A stretch of DNA of 64,000 nucleotides, taken from NCBI GenBank assembly GCA_036676455.1, contig JAKFCW010000101.1, positions 13,322 to 77,321 on the forward strand, in the 5' to 3' direction. Each line of letters starts with the position of its first letter. Position 1 is the stretch's first letter. Shown here one piece after another: positions 33,934 through 43,185 of this stretch. Both the position numbers and the translations under genes were made by a program. The notes under the pieces were generated by a model. It searched no databases. It was not told the DNA's origin and worked only from the letters and a program-made list of their open reading frames with translations. Source of the stretch: UBA4093 sp036676455. GTDB taxonomy: Bacteria > Cyanobacteriota > Sericytochromatia > S15B-MN24 > UBA4093.

Positions 33934-36900
33934 ATGAAGAAGCTGATCGGATGGAGCCTCCTGCTGGCCGTACTCGTCACGGGCTGCCGCCTGCCGTCGC
34001 TGCTGCCGCAGACGCCGACGGGCTCGCCCCAAGCCCTCGCCTCCGCCCATGTCCTCCAGGGCCGCCTGGAACCCCCCAGCCGCCTGCAGGCGGAGTCCGA
34101 AGAGGACCGCAAGCTCCGCGAGATCGCCGAGGCCGCCACCGTCACCTTGATCGACGGCGTCACGGGCCACACCGGCGCAACCACCGTCAGCAACCCGGAC
34201 GGCACCTTCGTCATGCGCTTCCAGGACGGCTTCGCGCCCATCGAGGGCCGTCCCTACTTCCTGGAAGCCATCAAGGGCATCAAGGGCCGTGGCCCGAACA
34301 CGACCCCCAACGACCTCTTCAACCAGGCCGGTGCCGATGCCGTCCGCCTGCGCACCATCCTTTACTACCAGGATTCGCCCTCGGGCTGGATCAGCCCGTC
34401 CAACGCCTCGCCCGCCGGCATCACCATCAGCCGGCAGACGACGGCCCTGGCGCTCGCGCTCTTCCTGAAGCAGCACACCATTCCCATCAATTACGCGGAC
34501 TTCATCGGCTGCCTGGCGACCGAGACCTACCAGCCGGTGGCCGGCCTCACGGCGCCTGAGTTCGACAGCGCCTTGCTGATCGTCAAGGAAGCGATCCTCC
34601 AGGACCGCGACCCCATCCAGTTCCTGGCCTACGATTCCAGCTCGCAGTCCTTCATGAACCTCTACAACGGTCACTCGATCGACACCCTGGTCCCGAGCAG
34701 CGGAGGCATCGGCGAGGAGGTCACGATCATCGGCGACGGCTTCGACCTTCCCGGCGAGCTCACCGTGAAGTTCAACGGGGTCGAGGCCTTCCTGACCGCG
34801 CCTCCCACCAAGGACCGCCTCAAGGTGAAGGTCCCCCTCGGCGCTCGCTCGGGCCCGGTTTCCGTCCGCATCGGCACGGTCACCCAGGGCGGCGGCGAGT
34901 TCCGGGTCGACTCCTTCGACGGTCACCGCGCCATGCTCGACGGAGTGCTTTACGTCGCCAACTACGACCGCTCCAAGATCGTCAAGGTCTTCAGCGACAC
35001 GATCGACGGAGCGCGCGTCGACGGCATCGTCGAGGACGTCGCCGACGTCCCGGCGGGTCCCACCCAGCTCGCCCTCTACACCACGGAGGCGGATCCCTCG
35101 GTGAAGCGGCTCTTCGTGGCCTGCCGCACCGCCGGGAAGATCGTCACGCTCGACCTGAGCGCCCCCGCCCCGCTCGCCACCGACTTCGTCGCCTTCTCCG
35201 AGCCCACCGCCATGGCCTTCATGGGCAACGTCCTGTACGTGGCCAGCAACACGGGCAAGATCTCGCGCTTCAACCTCGACGGGTCCTCCGCGGGGCCCGA
35301 CCTCACCGGCCTCACCGCCCCGACGGCCCTGGCGTTCGACTATGCCGGCAACCTCTTCGTGGCCCTGGACGGGGCCGAGGACCGGATCAAGCGCATCGAG
35401 TTCAACCCGGACGCCTCGATCAAGGCCATGCAGGACTGGGCCTACCTCACCGATCCCAGGGGCCTCGCCATCGACTCGGGCGGCGCCCTCTACGTGGCCA
35501 GCTACACGGACGCTCTGGTCTACCGGATCCTGCCCAGCCTCGCCATGTCGGTCTTCGCGCGGGTCCCCGCTCCCGCGGGCGTCATGCTCGACGAGGAGGG
35601 CTTCCTCTACGTCGCCTCCGACACGCAGCACCAGATCTACCGCGTCTCCACGCTGGGCGACATCAAACCCTACGCCTTCGGCATCAGCCACCCGCGCGGG
35701 GTCGCCGTGGACGGCAACGGCACGCTCTACGTCTCTTTGAGCGAATCGAACGCCATCCTGAAGGTGGAGGACCGCGGAGCCGCCGGCTACCGCACCCGGC
35801 CCTTTGTCACCGGCATCGCCAACCCGCACTCCATCACCTGGCGCAATGATCGCCTCTACATCGCCCACCGCGAGGCGGGCGTCATCTCCTCGGCGGACGC
35901 CTTCGGCAGCATGCGCACCGAGGCGACGGGCTTGACCATCCCCGGCGGCGTGGACCTGGGGCCCGACGGCACCCTCTACGCGGGGCGCTACGGTGCGAGC
36001 GGGCATGCGGCGACCGTCCCCCCCAACGTTCCCTGGCACCAGCGCGGAGACGACGGAGGCATCGAGATCGTCGGGCCCGACGGCCTGGTCACGGTCAAGC
36101 GGCGGATCCTCAGGACCAGTGATCGCGCGATCACCGGCCTCAACGACGGGACCCGCTTCGCCATCAACACGGGCACGGACCAGCTCGTCATGTACCAGGC
36201 CACCAACGGCCACAACTCGAGCTACCGCTACCGCACGATCCGGCAGTTCGGCGCCAACCCCTTCGCCCTCGAACGCGACGCCACCGGCGCCAACCTCTTC
36301 GTCGTCACCGAGAACACCCCGAGCGTCTATCGCTTCACCGGCGCCGGAGCCGCCTGGACCGAGACCGTCATCGCGATTCCCGGTGTCACCGACCCCGAGG
36401 CCCTGACCTACGATGCCGATAACGACCGGCTCTACGTCCTGCATGGCACCACCACGATCAAGCGCGTCCTGAACGCCACGCAGCCCACGGCCGCGCTCGA
36501 CGGCGCCTGGTCGGCCACGGTCTCCAGCGTCTACGACCTCGCCTACCGCGCGGGCACGCTCTTCCTGGCCCGTAGCACCAAGGACGTGCAGCAGATCGAC
36601 CTCACGGCCCCGACGCCCACGCCTACCCTCTACGTGGACGGCTTCGGCGAGACCCCGCGCAACATCGTGGCCCATCCGACCAACGGCGAGCTTTACGTAC
36701 GCTCCAGCAACAACCAGTATGCCTACCGGGTGACCGCCACCAAGGTCCTCCAGCTCGACGCCGACTACACCGGTTGGGGGCGCCTCACGGCCTACGGCAT
36801 CGCGCCGGACGGCAACCGCATGCGCTCGGAAAGCACCTTCCCGAACTACTACTTCCAGGGCAAGACCACGATCTCGAGCCTGATCCAGAGCCACGAGGTG

Positions 36901-37311
36901 GCCTTCCACGACAACCGCGTCTTCGTCGGCTCGTACATGGGAGGCGGCTACACCGGGGTCTACGCCTACAACCTCGCCGACGGCACCGAGATGTTCATCC
37001 GCGGCACCTTCGACTCCGGCGACGATGCCACCGGAGCCGGAGTGCTCGCCGTGAACCCGGAGGCCAACCAGCTCTACGTGGGAACGGCCAAAGGCAAGAT
37101 CTTCAACGTGGATGTCGCCGCCGGGGCCACCGAGGGACAGGTCTCGTCCTTCGCGACGCTCAAGAGCGGGGAATGGCTCTACGGCCTCGACATCACCAGC
37201 ACCCGGGACAAGCTCTGGGCGGTGGGTGGATCTCGTAGCCTCTTCTCGCTCCGTCTGAGCGACAAGGTGGTCACCGAGGTCAAGCCCGGCCTTTCCCAGC
37301 CGAGATTCTAG
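33934..37311 (+). CDS. B-type NHL-propeller lipoprotein, unit 2 (B2)
   Basis: 1125 aa, ATG after TAGGAGG (spacing 5). Lipobox VTGC, Cys18, header C-R-L-P-S-L-L-P. Module ATVTLIDGVTGHTGATTVSN with YFLEAIKGIKGRG, then QTTALALALF, DRDPIQFLAYDS, an IPT/TIG domain (EEVTIIGDGFDLPGELTVKF), DGHRAML junction and propeller repeats (GLAIDSGGALYVASYTDALV; GVAVDGNGTLYVSLSESNAI). The run RPFVTGIANPHSITWRNDRL, the RYGAS motif and the C-terminus VKPGLSQPRF are shared with B4 rather than with B1. Eight bases before the C2 gene. Confidence 0.87.
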   Translation: MKKLIGWSLLLAVLVTGCRLPSLLPQTPTGSPQALASAHVLQGRLEPPSRLQAESEEDRKLREIAEAATVTLIDGVTGHTGATTVSNPDGTFVMRFQDGFAPIEGRPYFLEAIKGIKGRGPNTTPNDLFNQAGADAVRLRTILYYQDSPSGWISPSNASPAGITISRQTTALALALFLKQHTIPINYADFIGCLATETYQPVAGLTAPEFDSALLIVKEAILQDRDPIQFLAYDSSSQSFMNLYNGHSIDTLVPSSGGIGEEVTIIGDGFDLPGELTVKFNGVEAFLTAPPTKDRLKVKVPLGARSGPVSVRIGTVTQGGGEFRVDSFDGHRAMLDGVLYVANYDRSKIVKVFSDTIDGARVDGIVEDVADVPAGPTQLALYTTEADPSVKRLFVACRTAGKIVTLDLSAPAPLATDFVAFSEPTAMAFMGNVLYVASNTGKISRFNLDGSSAGPDLTGLTAPTALAFDYAGNLFVALDGAEDRIKRIEFNPDASIKAMQDWAYLTDPRGLAIDSGGALYVASYTDALVYRILPSLAMSVFARVPAPAGVMLDEEGFLYVASDTQHQIYRVSTLGDIKPYAFGISHPRGVAVDGNGTLYVSLSESNAILKVEDRGAAGYRTRPFVTGIANPHSITWRNDRLYIAHREAGVISSADAFGSMRTEATGLTIPGGVDLGPDGTLYAGRYGASGHAATVPPNVPWHQRGDDGGIEIVGPDGLVTVKRRILRTSDRAITGLNDGTRFAINTGTDQLVMYQATNGHNSSYRYRTIRQFGANPFALERDATGANLFVVTENTPSVYRFTGAGAAWTETVIAIPGVTDPEALTYDADNDRLYVLHGTTTIKRVLNATQPTAALDGAWSATVSSVYDLAYRAGTLFLARSTKDVQQIDLTAPTPTPTLYVDGFGETPRNIVAHPTNGELYVRSSNNQYAYRVTATKVLQLDADYTGWGRLTAYGIAPDGNRMRSESTFPNYYFQGKTTISSLIQSHEVAFHDNRVFVGSYMGGGYTGVYAYNLADGTEMFIRGTFDSGDDATGAGVLAVNPEANQLYVGTAKGKIFNVDVAAGATEGQVSSFATLKSGEWLYGLDITSTRDKLWAVGGSRSLFSLRLSDKVVTEVKPGLSQPRF

Positions 37312-37319
37312 GAGGACCC

Positions 37320-37649
37320 ATGTCGCGCAAGGCGTTGCCGCTACTGCTCTTACTCGTCGCGCTGGCCATCGGCTGCGCGGAGGAGGACGGCCTGATCGGT
37401 GTCGGGCGACCGGGCGACCCGTCTCGGACCGCGGACGCGTCGGCGACTCCCGCCGCGTCGGCGACTCCGAGCCCCGGGGCCTCTCCCGAGGCCACGCCCT
37501 CTCCGGCATGGACTCCCAAGCCCTCGCCCACCCCGGAGCCTCAGCATTCGATCGAGCCGCCTCCCCAGCCCACGGAATCCGAAGCTCCAGTTGAAAGTCC
37601 GTCGCCGGATAGCTATACTTCCCCCGATCCCGATAGCGTTAACGGGTGA
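37320..37649 (+). CDS. C-type short Pro-rich lipoprotein, unit 2 (C2)
   Basis: 109 aa, ATG after TAGGAGGACCC. Lipobox AIGC, Cys19, header C-A-E-E-D-G-L-I-G-V-G-R. The remainder is Ala/Ser/Thr/Pro-rich (SATPAASATPSPGASPEATP) and ends in an acidic Pro/Ser tail, with fewer strict Thr-Pro repeats than C1 or C5. Probably a disordered stalk anchored in the outer membrane. The D2 gene follows after 22 bases. Confidence 0.75.
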   Translation: MSRKALPLLLLLVALAIGCAEEDGLIGVGRPGDPSRTADASATPAASATPSPGASPEATPSPAWTPKPSPTPEPQHSIEPPPQPTESEAPVESPSPDSYTSPDPDSVNG

Positions 37650-37671
37650 GGTCACGATGAAAGAGGAAACC

Positions 37672-37860
37672 ATGAGATCCAGCTTCCCGATCCTGGGCAT
37701 CGCGTTGGCGGCTCTGTTGGCCTTCGGGGCCGGTTGCGCGGAGGAGGACGGCCTGTTCGGCGTTGGCGGCACCGGAGGCAAGAAGGCCACGGCTTCCCCC
37801 ACGAACGGCACTCCGACGCCCACTCCGAGCGGCAGCGGCTTCTCCGGCGGCATCAAGTAG
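37672..37860 (+). CDS. D-type 62-aa lipoprotein, unit 2 (D2)
   Basis: 62 aa from ATG 37672 (AGAGGAAA six bases upstream); ATG 37657 is an alternative with five more residues. Signal FPILGIALAALLAFGAGC, Cys22, header C-A-E-E-D-G-L-F-G-V-G-G, then GGKKA and a Ser/Thr/Pro/Gly tail. D3 at 46967-47158 is a clear paralogue with the same FPILG, AFGAGC, LFGVGG and GGKKA blocks, so despite its size it is a conserved gene. It shares the G-C-A-E-D header class with C-type proteins. Function unknown. Confidence 0.72.
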   Translation: MRSSFPILGIALAALLAFGAGCAEEDGLFGVGGTGGKKATASPTNGTPTPTPSGSGFSGGIK

Positions 37861-37877
37861 CCTCGCCCTCGCTCAAC

Positions 37878-37943
37878 AAAAAAGCCATCGGCTCCAGCCT
37901 CCCCGCCTCTCGGCGGCAGGACGGCTGGAGCCGATGGCTTTTA
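37878..37943. terminator. Bidirectional Rho-independent terminator
   Basis: AAAAAA, a perfect 16-bp stem (GCCATCGGCTCCAGCC at 37884-37899 pairing with 37923-37938) and TTTTA on the far side. It ends both the unit 2 lipoprotein operon (plus) and the minor-pilin operon (minus). Confidence 0.9.
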
Positions 37944-37950
37944 TCAGGTG

Positions 37951-38535
37951 CTAGGGGATGTTGCGCAGGAAGACGGTCGTCGTCAGGTAGCGCGGAGGGG
38001 ACTCCGGCTTGGACTGGATGACCATGTAGATCTCGATGCGCCGGACGTTCGCGAGCAAGGCGGTGGGGTTGCCCGCTGCATCCAGGTAGGTGAAGAGGCT
38101 GATCGGCGTGGTGGCCTTGCTGCCGTCTCGCCGGCGCAGCGAGAGTGCGCCGGGGTTATGGTTCTGGATCAGGCGCTCCGAGCTGATGGGTAGCGCTCCG
38201 CTGCCCAGGTCGAGCCGCAAGGGGCGGAGGCGGGGATCGGCGGCAATGGCGGGTGCCAGGGAGATCTGCCGGGCGGTGGCGCCGTTGTCGACGACCGAGG
38301 TGTAGCTTATCGAGCTGGTGGCGATCGCCGTCAGGCTCCGCGCGTTCGCGAGCTCCTGGCTGATCAGGGACAGGGGTTGCATGGCCTGGCGGGCGCCCTT
38401 GAACTCCCCGACCACCGTCGTGACGGTTTGCTGCTGGCTGCGGAACAGCATGAACAGCCCCGTCATGAAGCCCGCCATCAGCGTCAGGGCCAGGGTCGTC
38501 TCCAGCAGGCTCATGCCCTTCTGAGCGCGGTTCAT
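37951..38535 (-). CDS. Minor prepilin, PilW/PulJ-like
   Basis: 194 aa; ATG shares a base with the stop of the upstream prepilin gene. Leader MNRAQKG then M-S-L-L-E (Glu +5) and a hydrophobic helix (TTLALTLMAGFMTGLFMLFR). The length, the long C-terminal domain with QPLSLISQELANARSLT and the third place in the operon fit PilW/GspJ-type minor pilins, which help prime the fibre tip. Met at +1 is unusual. Followed by a shared bidirectional terminator. Confidence 0.8.
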   Translation of the reverse strand: MNRAQKGMSLLETTLALTLMAGFMTGLFMLFRSQQQTVTTVVGEFKGARQAMQPLSLISQELANARSLTAIATSSISYTSVVDNGATARQISLAPAIAADPRLRPLRLDLGSGALPISSERLIQNHNPGALSLRRRDGSKATTPISLFTYLDAAGNPTALLANVRRIEIYMVIQSKPESPPRYLTTTVFLRNIP

Positions 38536-38957
38536 CAGAGCCCCCCCTTCGCGGGGCCGACGATCTTGTCGAATAGCACGGTGCCCACCACGGCCTTCGC
38601 TGCACCGATAGCCTCGTACTCGGCCGTCGCGGTGTAAGTGGCCTTGCTGAAGCCGTTGACGGGCCCGACGAGGGCCGTGCGATCGGCGCGCACCGAGTAG
38701 GTCGCCCCCGACATGACCAGCACCGCGCCCGTGTGCAGCACATCGGCGGCCGGGCGCGCGCGCATGGTCTCGACCTCGTCGCGCAGCAGGTGATCGACGA
38801 TCTCGGGGTGAGGCAGGGGCCCCCGATTGGCAGGCGAGACGCTGGCCACCATGCTACGCGTCAGCTGCGTGATCCCGACGACGCCCGCCATCAGGATGAG
38901 GACGGCCAGCATGGCCTCCAGCAGCGAGAACCCTTGCTGACGCTTACTTCTGTTCAT
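38535..38957 (-). CDS. Minor prepilin, PilV/GspI-like
   Basis: 140 aa, ATG 38957 overlaps the upstream gene by 14 bases. Leader MNRSKRQQG then F-S-L-L-E (Glu +5) and AMLAVLILMAGVVGITQLTR, the PilV/GspI pattern (L-L-E-A-x-x-A-x-x-I). The short C-terminal domain has a SKATYTATAEYEAIG strand region. Lies between the PilX-like and PilW-like genes, as in canonical minor-pilin operons. Confidence 0.83.
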   Translation of the reverse strand: MNRSKRQQGFSLLEAMLAVLILMAGVVGITQLTRSMVASVSPANRGPLPHPEIVDHLLRDEVETMRARPAADVLHTGAVLVMSGATYSVRADRTALVGPVNGFSKATYTATAEYEAIGAAKAVVGTVLFDKIVGPAKGGL

Positions 38958-39426
38958 AGCGCTGTATCACCCAGTGGCTTCCGGTGGCGACATCGACGAG
39001 GATCTTGCGGGTGGCCTTGGGCCAGTTCGTCGATCCCCCGACCGGCCGAGCCTCGCCCGTCACCTCGAACCGGTAGACGTTCGGGGCGGGATCGGGAGGG
39101 ACCGAGACGACCCGGTAGACGACGTTCTGGGTCACTGCGCCCTCCGGGTAGGGTATCACGCGGTTCGGCAGGGCGGAGGCGGGCGGAATCTCCAGCGGCG
39201 CGTTGCGGGTGGCCTTGGAGTTGTTGCGGTACATCAGGTCGTTGACCCCCATCTCGGCGGCATACAGCGCCTGGGTGCCCGGGTAGCCCGCGTACTTCAT
39301 GCCGGCCGCATCGGAGGCATGTCGGCGCAGGAACTGGCTGGCCCCGAGGCTCAGCAGCGTCATGCCGAGGATCAGCACCATGACGATCAGGAGGGTGTTT
39401 CCGCGTTCGGAGGATCGTTCTCGCAT
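38944..39426 (-). CDS. Minor prepilin, PilX/GspK-like
   Basis: 160 aa from ATG 39426, preceded by CAGGCGG; the longer upstream open frame (to 39579) adds residues with no signal. Leader MRERSSERG then N-T-L-L-I: the residue at +5 is Ile, not Glu, as in PilX_N/GspK tip pilins. Hydrophobic helix VMVLILGMTLLSLGASQF, then a domain with YAAEMGVNDLMYR, the typical A-E-x-G motif of PilX-type proteins. First gene of the three-gene operon. The 200-base gap to the next plus-strand gene holds both promoters. Confidence 0.82.
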   Translation of the reverse strand: MRERSSERGNTLLIVMVLILGMTLLSLGASQFLRRHASDAAGMKYAGYPGTQALYAAEMGVNDLMYRNNSKATRNAPLEIPPASALPNRVIPYPEGAVTQNVVYRVVSVPPDPAPNVYRFEVTGEARPVGGSTNWPKATRKILVDVATGSHWVIQRYEQK

Positions 39427-39550
39427 ACCGCCTGCATACCCGCCATTGGCCAAAATGCACCTCTGACGGGCTGACGGGGGCTTCTCGCACGAAAGCTTGA
39501 ATGAAGAATTGGTGAGCCCTGGCGAGGTGGTGCAGATCTGCTGCAATTCT

Positions 39551-39559
39551 GGGTAAAAC
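39551..39559 (+). promoter_or_regulatory. Candidate -10-like element before array unit 3
   Basis: GGGTAAAAC, 68 bases before the A3 start; member of the recurring GGGTA(T/A) set. Confidence 0.25.
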
Positions 39560-39627
39560 GTGCTCACAGTCGCTCGCAACCTGAGGGGGCGCTCGCTCTA
39601 GTCGCGCGTGGGGAAAGAAGGCCAGTC

Positions 39628-42600
39628 ATGAGAATCACGTCGTTCATCCAGGCGCTAGCCCGCTTAAACGCCCTGGTACTCGCGGCCGTGCTGCTGCTCG
39701 TCCTGACGGCCTGCCCTCGGCCGCTGGTCCCGCCGATCGGCCTGGGGGGGGCGCAAAGCCTCACGTTGGACGCGGAGAGCGGCGTGACGGGCCGCGTGGA
39801 GTTCGGCGCGCGCGCCACCCAGGCCACCATCAAGGACGACGTCGCCCCTGGCGCCACCGTCTCCTTGATCGAGGTGGCCACCGGCAACACGGTGACCACC
39901 ACCCGGACGAACGCCGATGGCACCTTCGTGCTCAAGTACTCCAACGGCTTCAAGCCGGTGAACGACTCCATCTACTACTTCGAGGCGATCAAGGGGCTTT
40001 CCGGCGGTACGGACCAGCCGAACGCGGTCGGAGCGGACGCCGTGCGCGTGCGCACCATCGCGAGCTACCGCCGGGGCGGCTGGGTGACCCTGTCGAGCCG
40101 GGGCGTCTCCACGGCCATCTCGATCACCCCCATGACCACCGCCCTCTCGATCGTGGTCAGCCTGCGCTCCACCACCAACCGCCCGCTCGACGTGAACACC
40201 CTCTTCGGCACCATCCGCCTGGGCCAGGCCTCGGACGGCTTCAACGATACCGTGGACATCGCCGATCCCGCGCTGGTCGCCATGGTTCAGAGCGCCTACA
40301 ACCTCGTCCTGGACTCCTTCAACAAGGACCGGGACCCGCTGCGCTGGATCCTCCTCAACGCGGCGGATGCCTCGCATAACTCGGTGCTCCTGCCCGACGT
40401 CCCCTTCTCGATCGTCAGCCTCTCGCCCGCCGAGCAGGAAGCCGGCGGCGAGATCCAGCTGATCGGCAGCAACTTCGCCTCCGTCCTCGCGGACAACGAG
40501 GTCGCCTTCCAGACCAATAACGACGCCACCGTCTCCGCCTCGGTCCTCGCCGTCAGCCCCGACCTGGCCCGCCTCACGGTCAAGGTCCCGCTGACGGCCG
40601 TCAACGGCCCCGTCACCCTCACCATCGGGCAGGGCGATAAGCGCAAGACCCTCTTGGGCCCCGCCTTCCGCGTGGCGACGCGCGACGGCCACAGCGTGGT
40701 CGATGCCGCCGGCAAGGTCTACGTGGCCAACCGCGACCTCGGGACGGTGGCGGTGATCGGCCCCAACGCGACCACGGGCAAGACCGAGATCCGGGCCTTG
40801 ATCGAGAGCCTCGACAAGCCGGGTGCGCTCACCTTCGCCCCGGGCGACTACAAGACCCTCTACGTCGCCCTGGGCGGCACCACTCGCAAGGTCAGGAAGT
40901 ACGACATCACGGCCCAGCCCATCACCGGCGTGGATTACTCCGGGGCGGGCGGCGTGGCCAACCCCTCGGGCGTCGCCTTCCAGGTCTCGACCGGCGCCCT
41001 TTACCTCACGGACGCGACCGCCAACAAGCTATACGTGGTCGCCGCGGAGGGCGGAGCGGCCCAGGAGGTCGCACTTACCCTTCCCCTCGGCGTCAGCCTG
41101 AACGGCCCGCGCGGCCTCTCGTTCGGTCCCGACGGCAAGCTCTACCTGGCGAACTCCGGCGCGAACAACGTGCTCGCGATCGACCTGAGCGCCGCCGCCA
41201 TCGGCAGCGGGGCCGTCTACCAGACGGGCCTGAGCTCGCCGTGGGGCCTGGCCTTCGACAACAAGGGCTCCTTCTACGTCAGTAACAACAAGGGCAACTC
41301 GATCTTCACGGTCCCCGTCACCTCGGAGCCGGGCGTCATCCCGCTTGTCTACGCCTCCCTGACCTCCTTCGCGAGCATCCCCAACCCCGGGGGCCTCGAT
41401 GCGGACTCCTCGGGCTACCTCTACGTGGCCGACAACGTCAGCAACGGCGTCTACCGCGTCAACCCGGCCGCCGAGTCCCGCCAGATCGGCTTCGGCATCA
41501 GCTACCCCGTGGCCACCTGGGCGGATGCCGAGGGCGTCTTCACCCTTACCCAGGAAGGCCGACTGCTGCAGATCGACACCCAGAACGCCCTCTCCGTCTA
41601 TGCCGAGGGCCTCACGGCCTCGGCCGGCCTGGTGCGCGACATTCGCGGCAACTTCTACACCTACAACACCGTCCTCAAGACGCTGATCCTCGTCCGACCG
41701 GACGGCTCGAGCGTGCAGGTCATGTCGGCCCTCGACGCCTACTACCCCGAGCTGTCGATCAACAACGCGCGCGATCGGATCTACTTCCGCCGCCGCAACT
41801 CCGACATCTCCGCCATGGGCCAGGTCGACGCCTATGATCTCAACCTCGACGCCGGGGCTCCATACATGCCCCACTTCAACGTCGGACCCGATCTCCTCGC
41901 CGCTCCCAATCAGGTCTACAAGTCCCCCATGCGCCGCGTGATCGCCATCGCGGCCGACCGCACGGCCGCCGGCCCCCGCCGAGGCGAGTACTACGTGCTG
42001 CAGGACAACACCAACTCCGAGCAGGCCGTCATGCGCGTCACCTCCGTGGATTCCAACACCTACGACGCCGTCCGGATCGTCAACAACGCCGACGGACGCC
42101 TCAAGGACCCCTCCGACATCGCCATCGATTCCGAAGGCAAGATCTGGGTGGCCGATCGCATCGGCGCCTCCGGGACCGGCGGCCTGATCATCTACGACGC
42201 CAACGGAGCCTACCTCGACGAGATCGCCGTCGCGCGCCCTGTCCGCCTCGCGTACAACGGGACCCATGTCGTCGCGAGCTGCTACGACTCGGGCGAGGTC
42301 CGCTTCTACAACGCCGACAAGACCCTGGCCCAGAACCTGTCGGGTATCCCCAACCCCGTCGGCGTGGCCTTCTCCAACACCGCTCCCCATGTGAACGCCA
42401 TGTTCGTCAACTCCCACTCGACCGGAAAGGTCTACAAGTTCGACAACTACGCCGCCCTGGGCACCGCCAACGTCGCGGCCTCCCTGGCCGCGAACGACTA
42501 CTACGACACGGGCAACAACAACGACATCGAGATGGTGGGCAACGCCCTGATCTTTACCAGCGGCGGCCAGGCGCGCCGGCTCGAGGCCGATCGCCTCACG

Positions 42601-43173
42601 CGCAACGACTCCTGGATGAACCAGTACTCCTCCTACCTGCGCTTCAACGTCGATCACAACGGCTCGCGCATCTTCGTCACGGACAACTCCTGGTCCCACC
42701 TCGCTCACAACGGCTCGTACAGCGCCGCTTTCGCGGGGCTGCGCGGTTACTCCGCCTCAGGCATCGGCACCCCCATCGTCCTCAACAACTCCATGGTGTC
42801 GTACGCCCACATCGGCTACAGCGCCAACGCCATCGTCGTCGACTCCGAGCACGATGGGATCAACCAGCGCACCCGCAACGGCCTGGGCTACCTCGGAGCG
42901 GCCACCAGCAACGGTACGGACACCGCCTTCTTCGCCTCCACGACCGGCGGCACCATCTACAAGTGGAAGAAGGACGCCGTCACCGGCAAGGGCGTCGCCA
43001 CCACGGTCGTCAGCGGAGGCTACTCGGGATTCGACTACGTCCGCGGTCTCAGCTACTACAACGGCTACCTTTACCAGCCGATCCGCGAGAAGCACGTGAT
43101 CCGGAAGGTCAATGCCGACAACGGGGCCGACAAGGTCGAACTCAAGGTGGGCGTCGTCGCCCCCGAGCTCTAG
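39628..43173 (+). CDS. A-type NHL-propeller lipoprotein, unit 3 (A3)
   Basis: 1181 aa, ATG with GAAGG upstream. Lipobox LTAC, Cys29, header C-P-R-P-L-V-P-P. Module with APGATVSLIEVATGNTVTTT and YYFEAIKGLSGG, MTTALSIVVSLR, DRDPLRWILLN, IPT/TIG (GEIQLIGSNFASVLADNEV), DGHSVVD junction and propeller repeats (GLSFGPDGKLYLANSGANNV; FTVPVTSEPGVIPLVY). The VPVTSEPGV block, the GLDADSSGYLYVADNVSNGV repeat and the W-x-D-A-x-G pattern are shared with A1, making these two the closest pair. Ends GVVAPEL. Twelve bases before B3. Confidence 0.88.
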   Translation: MRITSFIQALARLNALVLAAVLLLVLTACPRPLVPPIGLGGAQSLTLDAESGVTGRVEFGARATQATIKDDVAPGATVSLIEVATGNTVTTTRTNADGTFVLKYSNGFKPVNDSIYYFEAIKGLSGGTDQPNAVGADAVRVRTIASYRRGGWVTLSSRGVSTAISITPMTTALSIVVSLRSTTNRPLDVNTLFGTIRLGQASDGFNDTVDIADPALVAMVQSAYNLVLDSFNKDRDPLRWILLNAADASHNSVLLPDVPFSIVSLSPAEQEAGGEIQLIGSNFASVLADNEVAFQTNNDATVSASVLAVSPDLARLTVKVPLTAVNGPVTLTIGQGDKRKTLLGPAFRVATRDGHSVVDAAGKVYVANRDLGTVAVIGPNATTGKTEIRALIESLDKPGALTFAPGDYKTLYVALGGTTRKVRKYDITAQPITGVDYSGAGGVANPSGVAFQVSTGALYLTDATANKLYVVAAEGGAAQEVALTLPLGVSLNGPRGLSFGPDGKLYLANSGANNVLAIDLSAAAIGSGAVYQTGLSSPWGLAFDNKGSFYVSNNKGNSIFTVPVTSEPGVIPLVYASLTSFASIPNPGGLDADSSGYLYVADNVSNGVYRVNPAAESRQIGFGISYPVATWADAEGVFTLTQEGRLLQIDTQNALSVYAEGLTASAGLVRDIRGNFYTYNTVLKTLILVRPDGSSVQVMSALDAYYPELSINNARDRIYFRRRNSDISAMGQVDAYDLNLDAGAPYMPHFNVGPDLLAAPNQVYKSPMRRVIAIAADRTAAGPRRGEYYVLQDNTNSEQAVMRVTSVDSNTYDAVRIVNNADGRLKDPSDIAIDSEGKIWVADRIGASGTGGLIIYDANGAYLDEIAVARPVRLAYNGTHVVASCYDSGEVRFYNADKTLAQNLSGIPNPVGVAFSNTAPHVNAMFVNSHSTGKVYKFDNYAALGTANVAASLAANDYYDTGNNNDIEMVGNALIFTSGGQARRLEADRLTRNDSWMNQYSSYLRFNVDHNGSRIFVTDNSWSHLAHNGSYSAAFAGLRGYSASGIGTPIVLNNSMVSYAHIGYSANAIVVDSEHDGINQRTRNGLGYLGAATSNGTDTAFFASTTGGTIYKWKKDAVTGKGVATTVVSGGYSGFDYVRGLSYYNGYLYQPIREKHVIRKVNADNGADKVELKVGVVAPEL

Positions 43174-43185
43174 AGGAGAACGCCG

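Noticed and set aside
32941..37509. 1522-codon minus-strand open frame across A2, B2 and C2
   Set aside because: It crosses two real gene boundaries on the other strand, has no signal or fold, and mirrors the plus-strand repeats.
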